Shown: positions 17,058 to 25,656 of the stretch, in pieces
How the letters are laid out: the number at the start of each line of letters is the position of its first letter
How positions within the stretch are numbered: position 1 is the first letter of the stretch
Assembly: GCA_040743155.1 (NCBI GenBank)
Contig: JBFLJU010000001.1
Coordinates: forward strand, 1,116,001 to 1,180,000
DNA length: 64,000 nt
Direction: 5' to 3'
Source of the DNA: Cycloclasticus sp.
GTDB taxonomy: Bacteria; Pseudomonadota; Gammaproteobacteria; Methylococcales; Cycloclasticaceae
Notes under the pieces: model-generated
The model's database searches: none
Told to the model about the DNA's origin: nothing
Seen by the model: the letters and a program-made list of their open reading frames with translations, nothing else
Translations under genes and position numbers: made by a program

Positions 17058-17933
17058 ATGAAAGAAGGACATATTACCGCGAACGGCCTTGACTTTACTT
17101 ATTTCGAAGCGGGTTCAGGACCATTGGCTCTTTGCTTACATGGGTTTCCCGATTCCCCTCATAGCTATCGCCACTTAATGCCGGTACTTGCAGACGCTGG
17201 CTACCGAGTCGTTGTGCCATTTATTCGTGGCTATGCACCAACGGCAATTCCTGAGAATGGTGATTACTCGACCGAAACACGAGCCGCCGATTTTAACGCC
17301 CTGCATGAAGCCCTTGGTGGTGGGGATGACGCTGTGCTTATATCTCACGACTGGGGTTCTGTTGCTGCCTACGCTGCTCTAGCCGCGCAACCCGAGCGTT
17401 GGAGCCGCGCTGTGATCATGAACATTCCGCCACTCACCGTATTTGGTAATTATATTTTTCAATACGAGCAAATTAAGCGCTCCTTCTATTTTTGGTTCTT
17501 TCAAATGGATATTTCTGATGCCATTGTTCCAATGAATGACATGGCGTTCCTTGATGGCCTATGGGCAGATTGGTCGCCCGGTTACAACGCAAGCACCGAT
17601 CTAAAACATGTGAAAGATTGCCTCCGCAACCCAGCCAATCTGGCTGCAGCTATGGGTTATTATCGTCAATTATTTAACCCTGCCCTCTTCGGTATGCCTG
17701 ATGAGATGAAAAAACAAGGCGCTGTTTGGGGACAGCCCATCTCTCAACCTACGCTTTATCTACATGGAACAAATGACGGGTGCGTGACAATTGATGATGA
17801 CGGCTTAAAAGACGCCCTAAACTACCTAGGAAAGGGCTCAGAAGCACAATGGGTGCAAGACGTTGGACATTTCATGCTCCTTGAAAAGCCGGATGAAGTA
17901 AGCAAAAGAATATTACAATTTCTCAAAGCTTGA
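17058..17933 (+). CDS. alpha/beta hydrolase, epoxide hydrolase-like
   Basis: A 291-residue alpha/beta-fold hydrolase. The oxyanion motif HGFPDSPHSYR lies near residues 29-39, and the nucleophile elbow SHDWGS near residue 97 uses Asp, as in epoxide hydrolases and haloalkane dehalogenases. The terminal catalytic His lies in VGHFMLLEKP. It would hydrolyse an epoxide, halide or related substrate through an aspartyl ester. TCAGGAG precedes the ATG. It stands alone on the plus strand between the RRM pseudogene and the zur gene, so context gives no substrate; terpene epoxides are a guess given the rest of the window. Confidence 0.8.
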   Translation: MKEGHITANGLDFTYFEAGSGPLALCLHGFPDSPHSYRHLMPVLADAGYRVVVPFIRGYAPTAIPENGDYSTETRAADFNALHEALGGGDDAVLISHDWGSVAAYAALAAQPERWSRAVIMNIPPLTVFGNYIFQYEQIKRSFYFWFFQMDISDAIVPMNDMAFLDGLWADWSPGYNASTDLKHVKDCLRNPANLAAAMGYYRQLFNPALFGMPDEMKKQGAVWGQPISQPTLYLHGTNDGCVTIDDDGLKDALNYLGKGSEAQWVQDVGHFMLLEKPDEVSKRILQFLKA

Positions 17934-17964
17934 TAAGGCTGTTTTATCAAATAATTAGCTTATC

Positions 17965-18002
17965 CTCTGACCCTAATTATTAAATCAATTTACTCTGACC
18001 CC
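17965..18002. repeat. CTCTGACCC direct repeats in an intergenic region
   Basis: Two copies of CTCTGACCC, 28 bases apart, in a gene-free stretch (17934-18202). The segment AAATCAATTTACTCTGACCC is a sequence I associate with REP-like intergenic elements and their transposases in gammaproteobacteria. No transposase frame is present. Confidence 0.35.
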
Positions 18003-18202
18003 ATCGATTCCCTGATCCTTGGTTTTTCGGGGTAACGTCATTTGGTTGAGGTGATTGCCATCATCGCATTGCTAGCTTGTGGTGTAGCTGATGCCTTCGA
18101 TTTATAAAAAGGCTGCAAATGGTATCAAGTCATGAATAATCGTTAAAATAGTAAATGGTTAAACTCTTTATGCTCACTGAAAATATGAGTACTAAAAGGT
18201 TA

Positions 18203-18685
18203 TTAAGAACATGAAATACACAAACCCTTTAGCTCTATAGTCAAAGAGGCTGGGGCAAATTGAACCTTTTTACTCATTGCAAATATTGTTTTGTAGACGG
18301 AGGTTGCGCCAAGCTCAAAAGCATTCTTACAGTTATTACAAATTAAAATAATGGTTTGATGATTCGTGTCAGCTTGAAGACAACCAATAAAGGCGTTAAG
18401 GGATTCAATTTTATGCACCAGTCCAACTTCCATCAGAAAGTCTAAAGCTCTATAAATAGTGATCGGTTTTGCCTTTTGGTCTTCTTCACGGAATAAATCC
18501 AACAACTCATAAGCCCCTATTGCCTTATGGCTGGAGCAAATCAATTCTAGAACTCGTCGGCGAATAACGGTTAAACGCACCTTTTTTTTGATACAGATGT
18601 CCTCTGCAGCAGACAATGTATCATCTATGCATTGCTGATGATTATGGGGCTCTTGTAATGCTTTTTCGTCAACGAGTTCATTCAT
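18203..18685 (-). CDS. zur: Fur-family zinc uptake regulator Zur
   Basis: A 160-residue Fur-family repressor: an N-terminal winged helix (residues about 30-100, with RLTVIRRRVLELICSSHKAIGAYELLD and PITIYRALDFLMEVGLVHKI) followed by a dimerisation domain with two CxxC pairs (CNNC and CISC) for structural zinc. The Zur rather than Fur assignment comes from context: it starts one base after the stop of a ZnuD-like zinc receptor, and a Zur-box-like palindrome lies upstream of that receptor. The pair is therefore one autoregulated operon. No clear ribosome site precedes the ATG, so translational coupling is likely. Confidence 0.82.
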   Translation of the reverse strand: MNELVDEKALQEPHNHQQCIDDTLSAAEDICIKKKVRLTVIRRRVLELICSSHKAIGAYELLDLFREEDQKAKPITIYRALDFLMEVGLVHKIESLNAFIGCLQADTNHQTIILICNNCKNAFELGATSVYKTIFAMSKKVQFAPASLTIELKGLCISCS

Positions 18686-18686
18686 A

Positions 18687-20666
18687 TTAAAATGTTATTT
18701 TTATGCCAACTTCAGCGCCACGCCCGGGCTCTGGTACATGGTTTTTTAGAAATGATGTTGAATTCCGGATAGTTTCATTCAACAAGTTATTACCTTTTAC
18801 AAAAAGTAGCACATTACTATTCTTTGTAAGCTTACGGTTATAACGAATATTTGCATCTAATAATAAATAACCTTTTGTAGCGCTTTCATTATCGCTCACA
18901 TCCGTTTGTTTCTCAGCACGTGTCAACCTCAATCCAGCAGCAAAGTCATTATAGCCCGTATAATTTAATTGTATACCGTAGCGAAGGGGTGCTAAGCGTG
19001 GCACATTACCTCCTGTCTTTAGTCGTCCTCGAACATAATCTGCAAAAATTTGCCCACCTACTTGATTGTCTTTGGAACTCCAAAGAGGAAAACCCAGTTG
19101 AGATTCAAAGCCGTAAAACCTAACATCTTGTTGTACTGCTTGGTAAACAGGCAAGCAATTAGCAATACACCCCGCATTAATGGCCTCTGAATCTGTATCA
19201 AACAATGCCTCTGTTCTTTGTTGAAGAATATAGTCGTTACTCCAGTTATGAAATATGTTTAATTCAGTTGATAGCCCCTTATAACCTGCTTCAAAACTTA
19301 AATCTAAATTGTATGAAGTTTCTAGTTTTAAATTTTTATCGCCTAACTCATAACTTTGTGTTGCGAAATGGACTCCGTTAGAAAAGAGCTCCTGTATGTC
19401 AGGGGCTCTTTGTGCGCGTGTAAATGACAGGCTAAGGAGCATATCATCCGTTGCAGGCCATAAAACAGAAAAGGATGCGTTAACGGGAGTATGTATTTTC
19501 TTATGATGGCCTTGTGCATCAATTCTTTGCTGTTCTACACGTAAACCCAGCTCGTAAGTTATATCACCAACGTAAATATCTTCCACTGCAAAAATGGCGT
19601 ATGTTTCTAAACTAGATGGCGGAATAAAAGCTTCTTCACCTGTTGCAGTAAAGTCTTTATATTGCGATTGAAAACCAATAGCCCCACGATCAAAAATGCC
19701 TAACGTCCTATGTACTAATTCAACTCGCCCTTCTAGCCCTTTATTATCCAACTTTGTTCCAACAGTAACGCCATCTTCCAGTTCTGTATGTTGATAATCA
19801 TTATAGGCAAGTCGAATTTTCAAACTATCCACTCCTGCAAACGGCTCATTAAACTCAGCTTTGAAGTCATAGCGAGTTTGTTGCAAATCAATTCTGACTA
19901 ATTCATCTATCGGTGGCACACCATAGTTATTATCCAAATGATTAATAGAAAAACCTACCATACCCCAATCATCGACCCACGAGGATCCAAAGGTACCACT
20001 CCAACTTTCCGCATCAGTATTAGCAATAACTCCTGAACTATTCCCGCCACTTGGTACAGAGTAGTTTCCAAGCTGACGAAAAAAACCATTAATGTGCCAA
20101 GCTACATTCTTTACTCCACCTTCATGTTTTAATGCGCTGCTCCAACCATCAGAAACTGAGTTATAGCGTTGCTCAAAAGAAAAACCCGAAGATTCAGGCA
20201 CATAAAGTGGTATGCGGTTATCAACAATATTGACGATACCGCCAATGGCCCCACTACCATACAATAAACTCGCAGGACCGCGTAATACTTCAATTTGCTC
20301 GGCAAATAAGCCTTCAGTACTGTTTGCATGATCTGGGCTAACACCTGTCACATCGAGGCTACCTATACCATTTTGTAAAACCTGAACCCTTGCTCCAAAC
20401 TGCCCTCGGATAACCGGTTGTCCAACACTCGAACCAAATGAACTACTATGGACACCAAGTTCTTGCTTTAATGTCTCGCCAATAGTCGTTGCCAACTTTA
20501 ATGTTAATTTTTCTCCCGACAAAATATTAACTGGCTGAATTGTTTGCGCTGCTTTTTTATGTATAGGAGTAGAAACAATAAGAGTATCCAATGTGATATC
20601 TCCTTCGGCGATTACTAGAGGGGAGATAACCATTAAGGCAAGAGGTATAAAGAGTTTAGTTAGCAT
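18687..20666 (-). CDS. znuD: TonB-dependent outer-membrane zinc receptor (ZnuD-like)
   Basis: A 659-residue TonB-dependent receptor. A signal peptide of about 20 residues ends VIA before EGD. The plug domain spans roughly residues 35-150 (LDTLIVSTP, VIRGQFGARVQVLQNG, EQIEVLRGPASLLYGSGAIGG), followed by a beta-barrel ending in Phe (VGIKITF). SPDHA after the plug motif and His-containing loops recall ZnuD of Neisseria and Haemophilus. It would import zinc across the outer membrane using TonB energy. The downstream zur gene and a Zur-box-like site at 20692-20714 support zinc-repressed control. Confidence 0.82.
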   Translation of the reverse strand: MLTKLFIPLALMVISPLVIAEGDITLDTLIVSTPIHKKAAQTIQPVNILSGEKLTLKLATTIGETLKQELGVHSSSFGSSVGQPVIRGQFGARVQVLQNGIGSLDVTGVSPDHANSTEGLFAEQIEVLRGPASLLYGSGAIGGIVNIVDNRIPLYVPESSGFSFEQRYNSVSDGWSSALKHEGGVKNVAWHINGFFRQLGNYSVPSGGNSSGVIANTDAESWSGTFGSSWVDDWGMVGFSINHLDNNYGVPPIDELVRIDLQQTRYDFKAEFNEPFAGVDSLKIRLAYNDYQHTELEDGVTVGTKLDNKGLEGRVELVHRTLGIFDRGAIGFQSQYKDFTATGEEAFIPPSSLETYAIFAVEDIYVGDITYELGLRVEQQRIDAQGHHKKIHTPVNASFSVLWPATDDMLLSLSFTRAQRAPDIQELFSNGVHFATQSYELGDKNLKLETSYNLDLSFEAGYKGLSTELNIFHNWSNDYILQQRTEALFDTDSEAINAGCIANCLPVYQAVQQDVRFYGFESQLGFPLWSSKDNQVGGQIFADYVRGRLKTGGNVPRLAPLRYGIQLNYTGYNDFAAGLRLTRAEKQTDVSDNESATKGYLLLDANIRYNRKLTKNSNVLLFVKGNNLLNETIRNSTSFLKNHVPEPGRGAEVGIKITF

Positions 20667-20691
20667 AGAGGAGTCTTTTGGATGTGAGTTA

Positions 20692-20714
20692 TAATTGTTA
20701 TGTTATTACATTTC
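20692..20714. promoter_or_regulatory. candidate Zur box upstream of znuD
   Basis: On the minus strand this begins GAAATGTAATAACAT and continues AACAATT. It is an imperfect palindrome around TGTTATGTTATTACA (20696-20710) and, by eye, agrees at most positions with the gammaproteobacterial Zur-box consensus as I remember it. It lies 26 bases upstream of the znuD ATG, overlapping the likely promoter. Confidence 0.6.
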
Positions 20715-20897
20715 ATTTATTCTGTAAACGAACTTAACAATTTATTTCAGACGCCGAATAAAGGTTAAAAAAAAGGCTGGGTGCAGGCCGTAATCAGTCT
20801 CTTTCTCATACGATAAGATATAGCAAGCCGGGTATTGTTCTTATGCTGTCAAAAGATAAGATTATAATTGTGCCGACTAACTGGATAAAACTAAATA

Positions 20898-22166
20898 ATG
20901 ACCTCTACCGAAACACAAACCAACTTTAAAGAACTTGGCCTTATTGCGCCCTTGTTAACTCGATTAACTGAGTTGGAATATCAGCAACCAACACCGATTC
21001 AGGCACAAGCGATTCCAAGTGTCTTGGCCGGACGTGACTTAATCGCAGGGGCCAATACCGGTTCGGGTAAAACAGCCGCTTTTGCACTGCCTATGTTGCA
21101 ACGTTTATACGCTGAAAAACCATTGAGTAACGAAAGCCGTAACGGTAACTATGTTACTGGACTAATTTTGGTACCTACCCGTGAACTAGCCAAGCAAATT
21201 GCTGACAGCATTAGGTCTCATGCACTGCATTTTAACGGCGTGATTAAAACGGTTGCTGTTTTTGGTGGTGTGTCAGCGAATACTCAAATGCTTGCATTAC
21301 GCGGCGGCACGGATATTTTAGTTGCAACGCCTGGTCGATTACTCGATTTGATTTCAAGTAATGCCATTAAACTTGATCAGGTTAAAACCTTAGTACTTGA
21401 TGAGGCTGATCGGATGTTAAGCCTAGGTTTTACAGACGAGCTAGCCGCGCTGTTAGCATTACTGCCAAAGAAAAGGCAAACGTTATTATTCTCAGCAACC
21501 TTTCCTAAAAAAGTAGAAGCTTTAGCCGAAGAGCTGCTCAACGACCCGGTTGAGATGCAATTGCAAAGTAACGACGCCAGCACGTTAGTGCAGCGCGTTT
21601 TTACCGTTAATAAAGGGGGAAAAACAGTCTTATTAGCACATCTAATCAAGCAACATAAATGGCGACAAGTGCTTGTTTTCGTTAATGCAAAAAACAGTTG
21701 TCATCACTTAGCTAAAAAACTAGCTAAACGTGGTATTGCTGCAGAAGTGTTTCATGGCGACAAAACCCAGGGTGCTCGTAACCGTGTACTTGAGGCGTTT
21801 AAAACGGGGAAAGTCGACGTGCTAATTGCAACTGACCTTGCTGCTCGTGGGTTAGATATTGACAAACTGCCCGTCGTGATCAATTTTGATTTACCAAGAA
21901 GCCCGCAAGACTACATGCACCGTATTGGTCGAAGTGGCCGTGCCGGTGAAGTAGGCTTAGCCTTATCACTGATTGACTATGAGGATTACCATCATTTCAA
22001 GGTCATCGAAAAGAAGAACAAGATTCGACTGGAACGTGAGCAAGTTGAGGGTTTTGAAGCCGATGAAGTCATCAGTGAGGCGCTTTTAGCCGCCAATAAA
22101 CCGATGGCAAAACCCGAAGGTAGCGGCAAGAAAAAACGCAAAAATAAAGCGCCATTTGAAAATTAA
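20898..22166 (+). CDS. rhlE: DEAD-box ATP-dependent RNA helicase, RhlE-like
   Basis: A 422-residue DEAD-box helicase. In order: Q motif (QQPTPIQAQAIP), Walker A ANTGSGKT, PTRELAKQ, TPGRLLD, DEAD box VLDEADRM, SATFP, then the second RecA domain with VFVNAKNSC, TDLAARGLDID and HRIGRSGRAG, and a basic tail ending KKKRKNKAPFEN. It unwinds RNA in ribosome assembly or mRNA turnover. It is monocistronic, divergent from znuD. Length and tail fit the RhlE group. Confidence 0.9.
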   Translation: MTSTETQTNFKELGLIAPLLTRLTELEYQQPTPIQAQAIPSVLAGRDLIAGANTGSGKTAAFALPMLQRLYAEKPLSNESRNGNYVTGLILVPTRELAKQIADSIRSHALHFNGVIKTVAVFGGVSANTQMLALRGGTDILVATPGRLLDLISSNAIKLDQVKTLVLDEADRMLSLGFTDELAALLALLPKKRQTLLFSATFPKKVEALAEELLNDPVEMQLQSNDASTLVQRVFTVNKGGKTVLLAHLIKQHKWRQVLVFVNAKNSCHHLAKKLAKRGIAAEVFHGDKTQGARNRVLEAFKTGKVDVLIATDLAARGLDIDKLPVVINFDLPRSPQDYMHRIGRSGRAGEVGLALSLIDYEDYHHFKVIEKKNKIRLEREQVEGFEADEVISEALLAANKPMAKPEGSGKKKRKNKAPFEN

Positions 22167-22675
22167 AGGCGTCCCTTTTATGACAAGCGTCCGCAATATG
22201 CTAGTTGAATAAACCGGACACATTAGTAAGAAACAACTCCCATTAGTTATTGGAGAGTTAATATGGGACAGAAACGTAGTTACAAACAGTAACCAAAGAA
22301 TATAAAGAAGCCGCTGCCTTGGTTCGTGATCAGAGCTACTCCGTAGCTGAGGCTGCTAAGTCACCGGGTAAAGAAGCCACTCCCTTTAGCTAAAAACCAA
22401 AAGACTCGGTTCACCCTAAGTAGGACATAGCTGGGTTAAGCTAGGGCTTTCCAACTAAACTGGGCTCAGTTTTTTAACACGAAAAAATTATTGAATGGGA
22501 TCTGGAGAATGGCTTGCCTTGTGGTACTGATTGTTTTGTTGATAAAATTGAGTTCTGAATCAGAAAATTCTACTGTGAGAATCATAAGGGCAGCTTGTTA
22601 ATGAAAATAAAAGCTCGGCGTCCCCATTACCCCCCCTCTTCCACTCAACCCAACTTAACCCCACCCGGAATATAT
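22167..22675. other. intergenic region with insertion-sequence debris and RRM leader
   Basis: About 500 bases with no intact gene. It contains an IS3-type OrfA remnant (22263-22390) and, from about 22513, the leader of the RRM gene, which is duplicated at 16.6 kb. The stretch between these holds nothing I can identify. Confidence 0.5.
22263..22390 (+). pseudogene. IS3-family transposase OrfA remnant
   Basis: An ATG opens MGQKRSYKQ and then hits a stop. Shifting frame by one base restores TKEYKEAAALVRDQ followed by SYSVAEAAKS, the helix-turn-helix start of IS3-type OrfA proteins. The similarity ends after about 40 residues, with no OrfB. A one-base deletion near 22292 and loss of the rest make it a dead fragment. 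Confidence 0.6.
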
Positions 22676-22924
22676 ATGAAATTATTAATACGTAACCTAG
22701 ATCGATTAACGACAGAAGAAGAGCTGAAAGATTTGTTTCAAAAAATTGGCACAGTTCAGTCTTGTAGCTTGGTGATGGATCAAGATACTGGCAAGTCTAA
22801 AGGTTTTGGTTTTATTGAAATGCCAAAGTCCGGAGAGGCAAAAATCGCCATCAAAAAACTGAACAACAAAACAATTGGTGGCAATAAAATACGCGTTAAA
22901 AAGGCTGAAGATAAAGGCTTATAA
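22676..22924 (+). CDS. RRM-domain RNA-binding protein
   Basis: An 82-residue single RNA-recognition-motif protein. RNP2 is LLIRNL near residues 3-8 and RNP1 is KGFGFIEM near residues 43-50, with the beta-alpha-beta-beta-alpha-beta layout filling the whole length. Such small RRM proteins bind RNA and are often cold-linked, which is family knowledge only. I choose the ATG at 22676 because the duplicate copy is conserved from the same codon; a frame opening at 22595 runs through the leader. An inactivated copy is at 16728. Confidence 0.85.
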   Translation: MKLLIRNLDRLTTEEELKDLFQKIGTVQSCSLVMDQDTGKSKGFGFIEMPKSGEAKIAIKKLNNKTIGGNKIRVKKAEDKGL

Positions 22925-23038
22925 TCAAGCAGCGTCCACTGAATAGTTGCTGGGCGAATCAAGGAAGAGACTCGGTTGATTTGCTAATCTTGGAAGCAAA
23001 ATCAAAAAGGGTCAGATCATCAAAAAAGAGAAAAAAAC

Positions 23039-24427
23039 ATGAATGAAATCATCTGCCCGCACTGCGATAAAGCATTTAAAATCGACGAAGCCGGGTATGC
23101 AGATATTCTAAAGCAGGTGCGCGACAATGAGTTTGATGAACAGTTGCACCAGCGGCTTGAGCTTGCAGATAAGGACAAGCTGAATGCGGTAGAGCTTGCT
23201 AAGAGTGAAGCCAGTAGAGAAATGCAAAAGGAGGCGGCTGCCAAGGATACCGAGATTCAAGCCTTAAAAGCCAAATTGGACGCCGGTGACGTCACGAAGA
23301 AACTGGCGGTGACCGAGGCGCTCAGTGAAGTTGAAAAAGAGAGAGATGCTCTGGCTAGTCAGATTGAACAGACTAAGCGCGATAAGCAAGCAGCTTCTGA
23401 ACTTGCCGATGCGAAGCTTGCTAAAGAGGTACAGGAAACCGCCACTACAAAAGATAAAGAAATTCAGAGTTTAAAAGCCAAGCTTGACGCCACTAGGATT
23501 GAGCAGAAGATCGCCATCACCGGCGCTGTCAGTGCGGTTGAGAAGGAACGCGACGAATTGAAGAACGGCCTGAAGCAAGCTGAGCTTGAAAAACAACTCT
23601 CCGAGACGTCGCTCAAGGACAAGTACGAGACACAGATCAAGGATCGCGACGATGCTATAGAACGCCTCCGGGATATGAAAGCCCGCCTATCGACCAAAAT
23701 GGTTGGCGAAACCCTCGAACAGCACTGCGATACTGAGTTCAATCGCATTCGAGCAACAGCGTTTCCGAGGGCATATTTCGAGAAAGATAATGACGCACGG
23801 AGCGGCAGTAAGGGTGACTATATTTTTCGCGATTCAGACGAGGCTGGCACTGAGATTGTTTCGATCATGTTTGAAATGAAGAACGAAAGCGATACCACCG
23901 CCACTAAGAAAAAGAACGAAGACTTTCTTAAGGAACTCGACAAGGACCGCACAGAAAAAGGGTGCGAGTACGCGGTGCTGGTGTCCCTGCTCGAACCCGA
24001 CAGCGAACTGTACAACTCTGGGATTGTCGACGTGTTTCACCGCTACCCGAAAATGTATATCGTTCGGCCGCAGTTCTTTCTTCCAATCATTACACTGCTT
24101 CGTAACGCCGCGATGAAGTCGCTTGAATACAAAACAGAGCTTGCACTTGTTAAAGCACAGAACGTCGATATAACAAACTTCGAAAACGACCTCGATACAT
24201 TCAAGACCGCATTCGCGAAGAACTATGACCTCGCCTCCAGGAAATTTCAAACAGCAATTGATGAGATTGATAAGTCAATCGACCATCTACAGAAAACGAA
24301 GGACGCCTTGCTTAGTACGGACCGAAATCTTCGCCTTGCAAATAACAAAGCACAGGATGTAACGATCAAGAAACTCACTCGGCGCAACCCCACTATGGCA
24401 GCCAATTTCGATGAACTAAATAATTAA
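23039..24427 (+). CDS. DUF2130 domain protein with coiled coil
   Basis: A 462-residue protein. It begins with a short zinc-ribbon-like CPHCDKAF, followed by a long charged coiled coil (about residues 25-215, with many KDKEIQ/LKAKLD heptads). The C-terminal DUF2130 domain (about 215-400) contains [16 protein letters not shown] and NEDFLKELD, a layout that looks nuclease-like. Its function is not established. Base and codon use look richer in G and C (GTCGAC, CGCACGG) than the neighbours, and it is flanked by IS debris, so lateral acquisition is plausible. A defence role is possible but unproven. Confidence 0.75.
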   Translation: MNEIICPHCDKAFKIDEAGYADILKQVRDNEFDEQLHQRLELADKDKLNAVELAKSEASREMQKEAAAKDTEIQALKAKLDAGDVTKKLAVTEALSEVEKERDALASQIEQTKRDKQAASELADAKLAKEVQETATTKDKEIQSLKAKLDATRIEQKIAITGAVSAVEKERDELKNGLKQAELEKQLSETSLKDKYETQIKDRDDAIERLRDMKARLSTKMVGETLEQHCDTEFNRIRATAFPRAYFEKDNDARSGSKGDYIFRDSDEAGTEIVSIMFEMKNESDTTATKKKNEDFLKELDKDRTEKGCEYAVLVSLLEPDSELYNSGIVDVFHRYPKMYIVRPQFFLPIITLLRNAAMKSLEYKTELALVKAQNVDITNFENDLDTFKTAFAKNYDLASRKFQTAIDEIDKSIDHLQKTKDALLSTDRNLRLANNKAQDVTIKKLTRRNPTMAANFDELNN

Positions 24428-24532
24428 AACTCTTCGGGTACTGGGTGATAAATATTAGCCTTATGATGGCTTTCATTTATATTAAACGCCTTCTTTTTGA
24501 GCAACATAACCCGTTTAATTTATGCACTAACA

Positions 24533-24562
24533 AAAAGGCCGAACATAATTGTTCGGCCTTTT
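24533..24562. terminator. bidirectional terminator
   Basis: AAAAGGCCGAAC / GTTCGGCCTTTT with a six-base loop; it has an A run on one side and a T run on the other. It lies between the convergent DUF2130 and alcohol dehydrogenase genes and can serve both. Confidence 0.9.
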
Positions 24563-24584
24563 AAATCTCGCTACCTACTTTACG

Positions 24585-25640
24585 TTACGGCGTGAGCACC
24601 GCTCTTCCAACCACTTTGCCATCTTCTAATTCGTTAAGAATATCGTTGGCTGAATCCAGCGGGTATGTTTTTGTCGGCAAGGCCGGCACTAGGCCTTTAT
24701 GAGCCAACGCCATCAGTTCGGAAAACTCAGCCAAACTACCGACATAACTGCCCATAATCGTGACGGCTTTTACTGGAATAAGCGGTAATGCCCAAGGTGC
24801 TGAACCCCCAAATAAGCCAACAATCACCATTTTCCCACCTTTAGCAACGGCATTAAAGGCCAAAGATGCCGTACTTTCAGCGCCAACTAAGTCAACCGTA
24901 GCGAGCACGCCTTTTCCACCAACCGCCGCCTGAACTTGAGCCACTGCATCTTCGGCAGCGCCGTCAATGGCAACACTGGCACCCGCTTTAAGCGCAGCTT
25001 CACGTTTAACAGGGTCTAAATCAACCACTACTGGCGGTAAGCCCCCCATCGCTTTAACTAAACCAACCGCCATTAAACCCAAGCCACCAACGCCAATAAT
25101 AACCACCGGCGCTTTAGCCAATGTGCTTTCTACTTTTTTAAGCGCTGAATACGTCGTTAAACCTGAACAGGCTAATGGCGCGGCTATTTCTGGTGCCATG
25201 CTACCTATATCGAACAAATAACGAGGGTGAGGAATTTTCATTTGATCGGCATAGCCACCATCAATATGCATACCAACATATCGCGGCGCTGAACAATAGT
25301 TTTCACGCGCATCTTCGCATTGATGACATTCACCACAACCTTGCCACGGGTATACCACATAATTTTTTGTGCGATCAAGTTCACCCGCGTCAGCCCCAGC
25401 ATCAACAACCATTCCAACCGGCTCATGCCCCATCACCAACGGTAACTTCATGCCACGTTCAGCAAAACTAAGTGTTTGACCACCGCCTAAGTTATAGCAA
25501 CCTTCACGAATATGTAAGTCACTATGACATACTCCATTCGCGGTAATTCGAAGCAACACTTCGGTACCTGAGACAGCTAAGTTTTCGCGTTCTTCTCCGA
25601 CAACTGCACTACCAAATTCATTTAAAGACTGACATTTCAT
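24585..25640 (-). CDS. zinc-dependent medium-chain alcohol dehydrogenase
   Basis: A 351-residue MDR-family dehydrogenase. Catalytic zinc ligands are seen in GVCHSD (Cys38) and GHEPVG; the structural zinc site is CGECHQCEDARENYC; the cofactor fold has GVGGLG. It oxidises an alcohol to an aldehyde or ketone with NAD(P). I start it at the ATG at 25640, preceded by GAGAGGAAATACAA, rather than at a longer frame from 25679. It is the last gene of the esterase-BVMO-synthetase-ALDH operon. By analogy with the cyclohexanone (Chn) route it would oxidise the hydroxy acid released from the lactone. Confidence 0.87.
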   Translation of the reverse strand: MKCQSLNEFGSAVVGEERENLAVSGTEVLLRITANGVCHSDLHIREGCYNLGGGQTLSFAERGMKLPLVMGHEPVGMVVDAGADAGELDRTKNYVVYPWQGCGECHQCEDARENYCSAPRYVGMHIDGGYADQMKIPHPRYLFDIGSMAPEIAAPLACSGLTTYSALKKVESTLAKAPVVIIGVGGLGLMAVGLVKAMGGLPPVVVDLDPVKREAALKAGASVAIDGAAEDAVAQVQAAVGGKGVLATVDLVGAESTASLAFNAVAKGGKMVIVGLFGGSAPWALPLIPVKAVTIMGSYVGSLAEFSELMALAHKGLVPALPTKTYPLDSANDILNELEDGKVVGRAVLTP

Positions 25641-25656
25641 TTGTATTTCCTCTCTT

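Noticed and set aside
17965-18002. Possible IS200/REP-associated mobile element from the CTCTGACCC repeats
   Set aside because: Only two short copies, with no transposase frame and no hairpin pair; kept as a plain repeat.
23464-24250. Ser- and Phe-rich frames antisense to the DUF2130 gene
   Set aside because: Typical shadow frames of a Lys/Glu-rich coiled-coil gene, without ribosome sites.
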